Shown here: in pieces, positions 1 to 4,538 of the stretch
Layout of the letters: each line of letters opens with the position of its first letter
How positions within the stretch are numbered: the first letter of the stretch is position 1
Assembly (NCBI GenBank): GCA_902462475.1
Contig: CABQCB010000122.1
Location: 1-6,082, forward strand
Direction: 5' to 3'
Source: an uncultured Oscillibacter sp.
GTDB lineage: Bacteria; Bacillota_A; Clostridia; Oscillospirales; Oscillospiraceae
Length of the DNA stretch: 6,082 nucleotides
Translations under genes and position numbers: made by a program
The notes under the pieces: generated by a model
The model's input: the letters and a program-made list of their open reading frames with translations, nothing else
Told to the model about the DNA's origin: nothing
Database searches by the model: none

Positions 1-105
1 CAGCCGCTCCAGCCGCAGGGCGTTGTCCTCCCCGTTTTCCTGCTCCCACGCGGCCAGATCCGCCAAAAGAAGTTTGCTGCGCGGTTTAGAGTGTGTAGCG
101 TTCAT
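1..105 (-). CDS. Hypothetical protein, N-terminal 35 residues only (runs off the window)
   Basis: An ATG at 105-103 on the minus strand opens a frame with no stop down to base 1, giving 35 residues that begin MNATHSKPRSKLLLADLAAW and end in a charged stretch (ALRLERL). An ACAGGAG ribosome site lies about 11 nt upstream. The start overlaps the last 20 bases of the 77-residue gene before it, which fits an operon read right to left. The visible part is a basic N-terminus followed by what looks like an amphipathic helix; there is no signal peptide. I do not recognise a family. It is too short for a function call, and the real product depends on sequence to the left of base 1. Confidence 0.55.
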   Translation of the reverse strand, partial: MNATHSKPRSKLLLADLAAWEQENGEDNALRLERL

Positions 106-319
106 GCTTGTGATAACTCCTGTCATAATAGTGTGCCGTCAGCTCCGTCAGCGCGCGCATCTCCCGCAGCAGCGGGTCCAGCTGGGCGATGCGGCTTTGC
201 AGACGGCGGGCGGCCTCCCGGTCCGATTCCGCTTTGACCATGGCCCGCAGCAGGGAGATCCGCGCCCGCAGCAGGGCCTCACTGCGGGCGTACTCCGCGG
301 ACAGCTCCAGCAGGGTCAT
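86..319 (-). CDS. Small helical protein of unknown function (77 aa)
   Basis: The 77-residue product is almost entirely predicted helix, rich in Leu, Ala, Arg and Glu with heptad-like spacing through about residues 1-62. It ends in a conspicuous aromatic and basic tail containing HYYDRSYHKHERY. There is no membrane segment, signal peptide or cysteine. Its ATG overlaps the stop codon of the upstream zinc-ribbon gene as ATGA (319-316), so translation is probably coupled to that gene. The 3' end overlaps the next gene by 20 bases. Three overlapping small genes in a row indicate one transcript. I recognise no characterised family; a coiled-coil or nucleic-acid-binding accessory role would be a guess. 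Confidence 0.65.
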   Translation of the reverse strand: MTLLELSAEYARSEALLRARISLLRAMVKAESDREAARRLQSRIAQLDPLLREMRALTELTAHYYDRSYHKHERYTL

Positions 320-507
320 AAAAAGACCTCCCCGCCGTGGGTGCGGCGGAAGGGGGCCAGCTCCGAGCGGGCAAAGTCCAAAAGACAGTCCGGGCAGACG
401 CAGCTTCCGTTATAATACCAGTATTCCCATCCTGCGGGAATTTCCCGCCCGCACAGTGTGCAGTAGAGCGGGTGCCGCCAGCGGCGGCGCATGCTTTTTG
501 ACAACAT
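316..507 (-). CDS. Small Cys4 zinc-ribbon protein (63 aa)
   Basis: The product starts MLSKSMRRRWRHPLYC and has two CxxC knuckles: C16-x2-C19 (CTLCG) and C38-x2-C41 (CPDC), with an extra cysteine at 36. This is the pattern of a zinc ribbon or rubredoxin-like knuckle. The aromatic stretch between them (GWEYWYYNG) is typical of compact beta-hairpin zinc ribbons. I chose the ATG at 507 because a strong AAGGAGG (519-513) sits at the right distance. The open frame extends further upstream to 771, but only through antisense of two tRNA genes. It is the first gene of a three-gene minus-strand cluster and overlaps the next by ATGA. Its function is unknown; a nucleic-acid or protein-binding adaptor is plausible. 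I see no convincing promoter between it and the tRNA promoter. Confidence 0.65.
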   Translation of the reverse strand: MLSKSMRRRWRHPLYCTLCGREIPAGWEYWYYNGSCVCPDCLLDFARSELAPFRRTHGGEVFL

Positions 508-551
508 AGCTCCCTCCTTCAAAAACACACAAAAAAATCTGAAAAATCCTG

Positions 552-580
552 TTGACAAAACAGAACTCTTCTGGTAAGAT
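552..580 (+). promoter_or_regulatory. Sigma-A type promoter of the tRNA-Thr/tRNA-Tyr operon
   Basis: A perfect TTGACA (552-557) is followed by a 17-bp spacer and TAAGAT (575-580). Transcription would start near 587, about 13 bases before the tRNA-Thr acceptor stem. Confidence 0.85.
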
Positions 581-599
581 AAATCCTGCTGTTGGAACT

Positions 600-675
600 G
601 CTGGTGTAGCTCAGCTGGTAGAGCAGCTGATTTGTAATCAGCAGGTCGGGGGTTCGAATCCGTCCACCAGCTCCA
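600..675 (+). tRNA. trnT: tRNA-Thr (anticodon TGT)
   Basis: A full cloverleaf of 76 nt. The acceptor stem GCTGGTG (600-606) pairs perfectly with CACCAGC (665-671), followed by discriminator T and encoded CCA (673-675). The anticodon arm GCTGA/TCAGC encloses TTTGTAA, so the anticodon is TGT (633-635), reading ACN threonine codons. The D-arm carries AGCTGGTA and the T-loop is TTCGAAT. The T-stem GGGGG/CCGTC has one G-G mismatch (51:63) and one G-U pair. It is the first gene of a two-tRNA operon with a strong promoter just upstream. Confidence 0.95.
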
Positions 676-685
676 AATTTCATAT

Positions 686-770
686 GGGGGAATTCCAGAG
701 CGGTCAAATGGGGCAGACTGTAAATCTGTTGCCTTCGGCTTCGGTGGTTCGAATCCACCTTCCCCCACCA
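686..770 (+). tRNA. trnY: tRNA-Tyr (anticodon GTA)
   Basis: An 85-nt class II tRNA with a long variable arm (the GCCTTCGGCTTCGG region). The acceptor stem GGGGGAA (686-692) pairs with TTCCCCC (760-766), followed by A and encoded CCA (768-770). The anticodon loop CTGTAAA gives GTA at 720-722. It lies 10 nt after tRNA-Thr and directly before a strong terminator, so both tRNAs come from one transcript. Confidence 0.95.
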
Positions 771-771
771 C

Positions 772-808
772 ATCAGAGCAAGCGCTGTGCGCTTGCTCTG
801 ATTTTTTT
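772..808 (+). terminator. Intrinsic terminator of the tRNA operon
   Basis: A perfect 14-bp stem (772-785 with 789-802) with the 3-nt loop TGT is followed by TTTTTT. It begins one base after the encoded CCA of tRNA-Tyr. Confidence 0.93.
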
Positions 809-863
809 GTTTATATCGGCAGATCTGCCTGGTATCGTATTCTTGTAAAGAGAACCGAAAACA

Positions 864-876
864 ACAAGAATCTTGT
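864..876. promoter_or_regulatory. Distal palindromic operator (ACAAGAATCTTGT)
   Basis: A 13-bp palindrome with 6-bp arms ACAAGA/TCTTGT around one central base. It is the exact reverse complement of the second site at 924-936, 60 bp away centre to centre. A right half-site TTCTTGT lies at 840-846. This is inferred to be a binding site for the downstream S24 regulator, because such proteins bind short dyads as dimers and usually control their own promoter. Confidence 0.6.
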
Positions 877-923
877 GCACGGATATAAAATAGCACAAAC
901 GTTCGATTATGTCAACTCTAAAA

Positions 924-936
924 ACAAGATTCTTGT
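924..936. promoter_or_regulatory. Proximal palindromic operator next to the -35 box (ACAAGATTCTTGT)
   Basis: A second copy of the 13-bp dyad, ending 8 bases before the TTGACA of the regulator's promoter. A third ACAAGATT half-site (978-985) lies at the expected transcription start. Sites flanking both ends of the promoter fit autorepression, although the upstream one could also activate. Binding is inferred, not shown. Confidence 0.62.
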
Positions 937-944
937 GAAAAATA

Positions 945-973
945 TTGACAAGCTACAAAAAATTAGATAGGAT
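945..973 (+). promoter_or_regulatory. Promoter of the S24 regulator gene
   Basis: TTGACA (945-950), a 17-bp spacer and TAGGAT (968-973). The start would be near 980, giving a 5' leader of about 30 nt and placing the ACAAGATT half-site on the start point. Confidence 0.75.
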
Positions 974-1008
974 AACAACAAGATTGCAATTGAGAAAGGG
1001 TGCTCGTC

Positions 1009-1761
1009 ATGACCTTTGGAATGCGTGTCCGGGCCCGCAGGGAGGAACTGGGCCTTTCCCGCAGCGACCTGGCCAAGCAGCTGGGCGTCACAGCTTCCTC
1101 CATCAGCAACTATGAAAGCGACATCAGCTTTCCCAAGGCAGAGGTGCTGCTGCGGATGTTTGACTGCCTGATGACGGACCCCAATTCCCTGTTTCAGGAC
1201 AGCTTCCGGGGCGGCAACCGGGTGCTGACGCAGGGAGAGCGGGTGCTGCTGGCCCAGTATCGGAGCCTGCCCCCGGGGGGACGGGAGGCGGTGCGCTCCG
1301 TGGTGGGCGCCCTGTGTGACTATCAGGATGAGGTGGAGCGGAGCCAGCCGCAGCGGGAGCGCCGCCTGATCCCCCTGTACCGCTGCCCGGCGGCCGCGGG
1401 CTATGCGGCCCCGGTGTTTGGCGAGGATTTCGACTATATCCCGGTGGAGGACGAGGTGCCCCAGGCGGCGGAGTTTGCCGTGCGCATCCAGGGAGACTCC
1501 ATGGCCCCGTACATCGCCGACGGCGAGCTGGTTTACGTGAACCGGGACCCCCTGCGGGAGGGCGACGTGGGCATCTTCTGCGTGGACGGGGACATTTTGT
1601 GCAAGCAGTATTATAAGGATCCCCTGGGCACGGTGTACCTCTTTTCCCTCAACCGGGCCCGGGCGGACGCGGACGTGGTGATGACCGCGGGCAGCGGCCG
1701 GACCCTGGCCTGCTTTGGCCGGGTGATCTTCCACGCACCGCCTTTGCCGGGAAAGGAATAA
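1009..1761 (+). CDS. XRE-family / S24 self-cleaving repressor (LexA/CI-like), 250 aa
   Basis: Residues 4-60 form an XRE helix-turn-helix (LSRSDLAKQLGVTASSISNYES is the turn region). Residues about 118-245 form a LexA/CI-type S24 peptidase fold. The self-cleavage elements are all visible: an Ala130-Gly131 bond in CPAAAGYA, nucleophile Ser164 in QGDSMAP, and general base Lys199 in ILCKQYY. Known relatives repress promoters as dimers and cleave themselves when stimulated by RecA filaments or other stress; cleavage here is inferred from the intact residues. I preferred ATG 1009 over GTG 1000 because GAAAGGG (994-1000) gives a correct ribosome spacing only to 1009. The gene has its own promoter flanked by dyad operators, which suggests autoregulation. 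No phage genes accompany it, so it may be a host stress regulator or a leftover of an element. Its targets outside this region are unknown. Confidence 0.9.
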   Translation: MTFGMRVRARREELGLSRSDLAKQLGVTASSISNYESDISFPKAEVLLRMFDCLMTDPNSLFQDSFRGGNRVLTQGERVLLAQYRSLPPGGREAVRSVVGALCDYQDEVERSQPQRERRLIPLYRCPAAAGYAAPVFGEDFDYIPVEDEVPQAAEFAVRIQGDSMAPYIADGELVYVNRDPLREGDVGIFCVDGDILCKQYYKDPLGTVYLFSLNRARADADVVMTAGSGRTLACFGRVIFHAPPLPGKE

Positions 1762-1796
1762 AAAGACCGCGCTGCCATTTGGCAGCGCGGTCTTTT
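1761..1796. terminator. Bidirectional terminator between convergent genes
   Basis: A perfect 16-bp stem (1761-1776 with 1781-1796) with loop ATTT. The A4 and T4 ends give a U-tract on both strands. It overlaps the last base of the regulator's TAA and lies 38 bases from the SDR stop, so it can serve both converging genes. Confidence 0.92.
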
Positions 1797-1833
1797 GCGT
1801 TTTGGAGGATCGGGACGATCCGGGCGGGAAAAC

Positions 1834-2568
1834 TCAGAGGGTGAAGCCGCCGTCGGCGGTGAGGACCTGCCCGGTGATGAACGAGGCTCGGGGCGAGGCC
1901 AGGAAAGCCACCGCCTGGGCCACGTCCTCCGTCGTTCCCAGACGCCCAAGCGGCGTCTCTTCCGCCAGGGCGCGGCAGGTCTCCTCCCCCAGCGTGTGGA
2001 GCATATCGGTTTCAATGCAGCCGGGGGCCACGGCGTTGACCCGGATGCCCGAGGGGGCCAGCTCCGCCGCCAGAGACCGGGTCAGGCCGATGAGGGCGGC
2101 CTTGGTGCAGGCGTAGGCCACCTCGCAGGAGGCCCCCCGCAGTCCCCAGATGGAGGAGAGATTGACGATGCACCCGGACTTTTCGGAGAGCATGTGGGGC
2201 AGCACCGCCAAAATGGCGTTGCGGGCGCCGGTGACGTTGACGGCGAAGTATCGCTCCCACGCCGCGTCGCTCAGATCCTGAAACTGCTCCTGGGAGGAGA
2301 TGCCCGCGTTGTTGACCAGCAGCGTCACCGGTCCCAGGGTCTGCTCCACCGAACGCACCATGGCCTCCACCTGGCCCCGGACGGACACATCTGCCGCTGC
2401 GGTCATGGCGGCAAACCCCTGACGTTGCAGGCGGGCTGCCAGTTCCTCCGCCGCCTGGCGGTTTTGACGGTAGTTGATGCACACGCCGTATCCCTCCCGG
2501 GCCAGCTGGGCGGCAATGGCGCTGCCGATGCCCCGGGAGGCGCCGGTGACCAGAGCAACTTGTCTCAT
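1834..2568 (-). CDS. FabG-like short-chain dehydrogenase/reductase, probably YmfI-type (244 aa)
   Basis: A complete classical SDR of the usual length. TGASRGIG (8-15) is the Rossmann cofactor loop. D60 follows the adenine-side strand and NNAG is at 86-89. The catalytic set is N111, S139, Y152 and K156 (YACTK). The basic residue in SRG and R34 favour NADPH. The family reduces keto groups on acyl-ACP or similar substrates. The segment SSIWGLRGASCEV and the C-terminus SFITGQVLTADGGFTL recall, from memory, the Firmicutes YmfI group, which reduces the 5-aminopentanone modification on elongation factor P; fatty-acid FabG is the alternative. No fab genes are adjacent, which weakly favours the YmfI reading. 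I chose ATG 2568 because AAGGAGGT lies just upstream; the longer frame to 2607 has no such site. It stands alone, with its own promoter and a shared terminator. Confidence 0.88.
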   Translation of the reverse strand: MRQVALVTGASRGIGSAIAAQLAREGYGVCINYRQNRQAAEELAARLQRQGFAAMTAAADVSVRGQVEAMVRSVEQTLGPVTLLVNNAGISSQEQFQDLSDAAWERYFAVNVTGARNAILAVLPHMLSEKSGCIVNLSSIWGLRGASCEVAYACTKAALIGLTRSLAAELAPSGIRVNAVAPGCIETDMLHTLGEETCRALAEETPLGRLGTTEDVAQAVAFLASPRASFITGQVLTADGGFTL

Positions 2569-2597
2569 GGAGTACCTCCTTGGATGGTTTTGAGAGC

Positions 2598-2626
2598 AGT
2601 ATAGCAAAAAAAATAAAAAAGTGCAA
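2598..2626 (-). promoter_or_regulatory. Promoter of the SDR gene
   Basis: On the minus strand TTGCAC (2626-2621), a 17-bp T-rich spacer and a perfect TATACT (2603-2598). The start would be near 2591, leaving a short leader of about 22 nt before the ATG, with the ribosome site inside it. Confidence 0.83.
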
Positions 2627-2634
2627 GAAAGGTG

Positions 2635-2663
2635 TTGACAAAAGCCGCGGACTTGTGTATCAT
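2635..2663 (+). promoter_or_regulatory. Promoter of tRNA-Val
   Basis: A perfect TTGACA (2635-2640), 17-bp spacer and TATCAT (2658-2663). Transcription would begin about 10 bases before the tRNA. Its -35 box lies 8 bp from the -35 box of the divergent SDR promoter. Confidence 0.82.
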
Positions 2664-2679
2664 ATACACGTTCCGCTTC

Positions 2680-2756
2680 GGACGATTAGCTCAGCTGGCT
2701 AGAGCACCTGCTTGACGTGCAGGGGGTCACAGGTTCGAGTCCTGTATCGTCCACCA
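2680..2756 (+). tRNA. trnV: tRNA-Val (anticodon GAC)
   Basis: A 77-nt cloverleaf. The acceptor stem GGACGAT (2680-2686) pairs perfectly with ATCGTCC (2746-2752), followed by A and encoded CCA (2754-2756). The anticodon stem CCTGC/GCAGG encloses TTGACGT, giving GAC at 2714-2716, which reads GUC/GUU valine codons. The T-arm ACAGG/CCTGT is fully paired. It is a single-gene transcript with its own promoter and terminator. Confidence 0.95.
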
Positions 2757-2790
2757 AAAAGCCTGAAACCGTAAGGTTTCAGGCTTTTTT
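2756..2790 (+). terminator. Intrinsic terminator of tRNA-Val
   Basis: The stem 2756-2770 pairs perfectly with 2775-2789 around loop GTAA. Its core is GCCTGAAACC/GGTTTCAGGC followed by TTTTTT. It starts at the last base of the tRNA. Confidence 0.92.
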
Positions 2791-2850
2791 GCTTTTTCGC
2801 CGCAAATCCAAAATACCTGCGCGCCAAGTGCCGCCCCCCCAATCAAACAG

Positions 2851-2881
2851 GACCCGCCTCATCAGGAGGCGGGTCTTTTTT
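2851..2881 (+). terminator. Second, orphan intrinsic terminator
   Basis: A perfect 10-bp stem GACCCGCCTC/GAGGCGGGTC (2851-2860 with 2866-2875), loop ATCAG, then TTTTTT. No gene lies between it and the tRNA-Val terminator, so it is either a backup terminator or the remnant of a lost gene. The stretch 2790-2850 shows nothing else that I can name. Confidence 0.85.
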
Positions 2882-2966
2882 GGCTGCGCTTTTTGCAGCC
2901 GGAGGCGCCGCCCGCAGCATCCAACGAGCCGCGGATACGGGAGAGAGAATTTGCCCGAACTCTCAC
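2882..2966. other. Intergenic stretch with no recognisable gene
   Basis: This is the gene-free part between the orphan terminator and the next promoter. It holds a short hairpin GGCTGC/GCAGCC (2882-2900) without a U-tract and a GAGAG/CTCTC pair near 2942-2964. The open frames here lack ribosome sites and recognisable products. I could not match it to a known riboswitch. Confidence 0.4.
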
Positions 2967-2996
2967 TTGATATGTTTCAAAAATGTGGACTATATA
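2967..2996 (+). promoter_or_regulatory. Probable promoter of the lyase/VOC/dehydrogenase operon
   Basis: TTGATA (2967-2972), an 18-bp spacer and TATATA (2991-2996). The inverted repeat GTTTCA (2974-2979)/TGAAAC (3002-3007) brackets the -10 box and could be an operator. The implied leader before the lyase ATG is about 165 nt, long enough for leader regulation. This promoter is weaker than the tRNA promoters here. Confidence 0.5.
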
Positions 2997-3069
2997 AGGT
3001 GTGAAACAAATTGGGTGCTTAAAATGGAGAAAACGACAGGAATGGCCAGGAGAAAAGTCCGGTGATACA

Positions 3070-3150
3070 ATGATCAGAATCTATGGCGCGGAAAAGGACG
3101 GCGCCTCAAAAGGCACCACCTGCCCACCGCCACCAAGAAAAGCGCCATGA
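3070..3150 (+). CDS. Candidate proline-rich leader peptide (26 aa)
   Basis: ATG 3070 opens a 26-codon frame ending at TGA 3148-3150. The product ends GTTCPPPPRKAP, with four prolines in a row and a proline as the last codon. GGTGAT (3061-3066) is complementary to the 3' end of 16S rRNA and, aligned on the full anti-SD, gives a normal 7-nt spacing. The stop lies immediately before the AAAGGAGG of the lyase gene, so a ribosome stalled on the prolines would cover or sit next to that ribosome site. An imperfect hairpin (3100-3117) lies within the frame. Short frames arise often by chance, so this is a candidate only. Confidence 0.3.
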   Translation: MIRIYGAEKDGASKGTTCPPPPRKAP

Positions 3151-3169
3151 AAAGGAGGAGATCGCGCCC

Positions 3170-4072
3170 ATGGGTAAGCATGTGAACGTGGTAGAAATCG
3201 GGCCCCGGGACGGGTTTCAGAGCATCAGCTGCATGATGATCCCCACGGAGGTGAAGCTGGAGATCATCGAGGCCATCCTGGCCGCCGGGGTCAAAACCTT
3301 GCAGTGCACCAGCTTTGTCAGCCCCAAGGCCATCCCGCAGATGCAGGATGCCGCCAAAATTGCGGCCTATATGTTGGAAAAGCACCCGGATATTGAGACA
3401 TTTGCCTTGGTGCCCAACTTCCAGGGGGCAAAGCTGGCAGCGGAGTCGGGACTGAAAAAGGTGGCACCCGTAATTTCCCTCAGCGCCAGCCACAATCAAA
3501 ACAACGTGCGCCGGACCCATCAGGAGTCCTTTGATGAGCTTAAGCGCATTATGGACACCTTCCCGGAGCTGGAGCTGGATCTGGATGTGGCCACCGCCTT
3601 TGGCTGCCCCTTTGAAGGGCGCATGACCACTTCCGCCCTGGTGGATTTTGTCGGAAAGCTCCACGATATGGGCATCCGCCAATTCAATATCTGCGATACC
3701 ATCGGCGTGGCCTATCCTGCACAGGTGCGGGAGGCGTTCGGCGCTCTTCTGACGGCCTTCCCGGACGCCAGGTTCTCCGCCCACATCCACGACACCCGCA
3801 ATATGGGCATCCTCAACAGCCTGGAGGCTGTCCGCTGCGGGATCGACACCATCCAGACCACGCTGGGCGGCCTGGGCGGCTGCCCCTTCGCCCCCGGCGC
3901 CACCGGCAACACCGCCACAGAGGACTTTGTCTACGTGCTGGAGCTGGAGGGCTATGATACCGGCATCGATCAGAAGAAGCTGGTGGAGGCCGCCCGTCTG
4001 GAGGCGGAAAAGATCCCGGGCAATTACAGCGGCCACCATATGCACATCACGGTAGAGCAGAAGGGCTTTTGA
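3170..4072 (+). CDS. HMG-CoA-lyase-family enzyme (DRE-TIM metallolyase), 300 aa
   Basis: Full length for the family and a single TIM barrel. All key residues known from HMG-CoA lyase are visible: R13-D14 in GPRDGFQ, metal ligands H205 and H207 in SAHIHDTR, the catalytic-loop cysteine C238 in GGLGGCPFAPGATGN, and N247. HMG-CoA lyase cleaves 3-hydroxy-3-methylglutaryl-CoA to acetyl-CoA and acetoacetate with a divalent metal in the cytoplasm; relatives act on longer branched 3-hydroxyglutaryl-CoA esters, so the substrate is not certain. ATG 3170 follows AAAGGAGG (3151-3158). The longer frame from 3083 adds a basic, non-family N-terminus without a ribosome site. It is the first full-length gene of an operon with a VOC protein 26 bases downstream and a dehydrogenase. 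A second, truncated paralogue lies at 5652-6020. Confidence 0.88.
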   Translation: MGKHVNVVEIGPRDGFQSISCMMIPTEVKLEIIEAILAAGVKTLQCTSFVSPKAIPQMQDAAKIAAYMLEKHPDIETFALVPNFQGAKLAAESGLKKVAPVISLSASHNQNNVRRTHQESFDELKRIMDTFPELELDLDVATAFGCPFEGRMTTSALVDFVGKLHDMGIRQFNICDTIGVAYPAQVREAFGALLTAFPDARFSAHIHDTRNMGILNSLEAVRCGIDTIQTTLGGLGGCPFAPGATGNTATEDFVYVLELEGYDTGIDQKKLVEAARLEAEKIPGNYSGHHMHITVEQKGF

Positions 4073-4098
4073 TCCCGGGGCAGGGAAAGGAGCGCGGC

Positions 4099-4485
4099 AT
4101 GAAGATCGATCGCTTTGACCACCTGGTGGTGACCACCCGGGATCTGGAACGCTGCCTCCACTTTTATGTGGACATTTTGGGCATGGAGCTGGATGCGCGC
4201 AACGGCCGCTATGCGGTGAAGTTCGGCAGGAACAAGATCAATACCCACCGCAAGAAGGCGGAGTTTCTGCCTGCCGCGGCCAACGTGACCTACGGGAGCC
4301 AGGACCTGTGCCTGATCGCCGAGGGCAGCATCCAACAGATCCGCGCGGAAATCGAGGCCAAGGGGTATCCCATTGAGCTGGGCGTGGTGGACAGGACCGG
4401 CGCCTGCGGCCCCATAGACAGTCTGTACCTGCGGGACCCGGACGGGAACCTGGTGGAGATCGCAGTGTATAAAACCAAAGAATAA
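4099..4485 (+). CDS. VOC (glyoxalase-fold) family protein, 128 aa
   Basis: A complete single VOC protein of two beta-alpha-beta-beta-beta modules. The first module contains FDHLVVTTRDLERCLHFY and the second ends with LRDPDGNLVEIAVY. H8, H50 (INTH) and E120 fall where metal ligands occur in metal-dependent VOC enzymes, so it is probably an active metalloenzyme. The family includes glyoxalases, epimerases such as methylmalonyl-CoA epimerase, dioxygenases and antibiotic-modifying enzymes; the reaction cannot be chosen from sequence. ATG 4099 is preceded by GAAAGGAG. A TTG at 4069 could extend the frame by 10 codons but has no ribosome site. It sits 26 bases after the lyase and 53 before the dehydrogenase, so a role on the same substrate route is likely. 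Confidence 0.85.
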   Translation: MKIDRFDHLVVTTRDLERCLHFYVDILGMELDARNGRYAVKFGRNKINTHRKKAEFLPAAANVTYGSQDLCLIAEGSIQQIRAEIEAKGYPIELGVVDRTGACGPIDSLYLRDPDGNLVEIAVYKTKE

Positions 4486-4538
4486 AGCGGTGCCTGCGCC
4501 GCTGCCGGAACATCAAGTCGTGAAAGGAGAAACAGGAT

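Noticed and set aside
600..770. Repeated elements in the tRNA pair as an attachment site or repeat array
   Set aside because: The similarity between the two genes is the conserved T-loop and CCA of tRNAs; I found no second copy of a tRNA 3' end elsewhere in the window.
508..896. Minus-strand frames covering the tRNA region, with stretches such as TDSNPRPADYKSAALP and GGFEPPKPKATDLQ
   Set aside because: These are the familiar false proteins produced by translating tRNA genes antisense. They overlap tRNA-Thr and tRNA-Tyr completely.
892..912. Possible SOS box near CAAACGTTCG upstream of the regulator
   Set aside because: It does not fit CGAAC-N4-GTTCG spacing; the ACAAGA/TCTTGT dyads are a much better candidate operator.
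907..1734. Long minus-strand frame antisense to the S24 regulator
   Set aside because: It covers the regulator gene, lacks a ribosome site and has shadow-frame composition. The plus strand has clear domains and catalytic residues.
1795..2604. Long plus-strand frame across the SDR gene
   Set aside because: It is antisense to a well-supported SDR and Gly/Arg/His-rich without domain features.
2880..3065. Possible 61-residue gene between tRNA-Val and the operon
   Set aside because: No ribosome site, no recognisable domain, and it crosses the inferred promoter.
3083..3169. Extended N-terminus of the lyase from ATG 3083
   Set aside because: The extra 29 residues are basic and unlike the family, no ribosome site precedes 3083, and AAAGGAGG points to ATG 3170.
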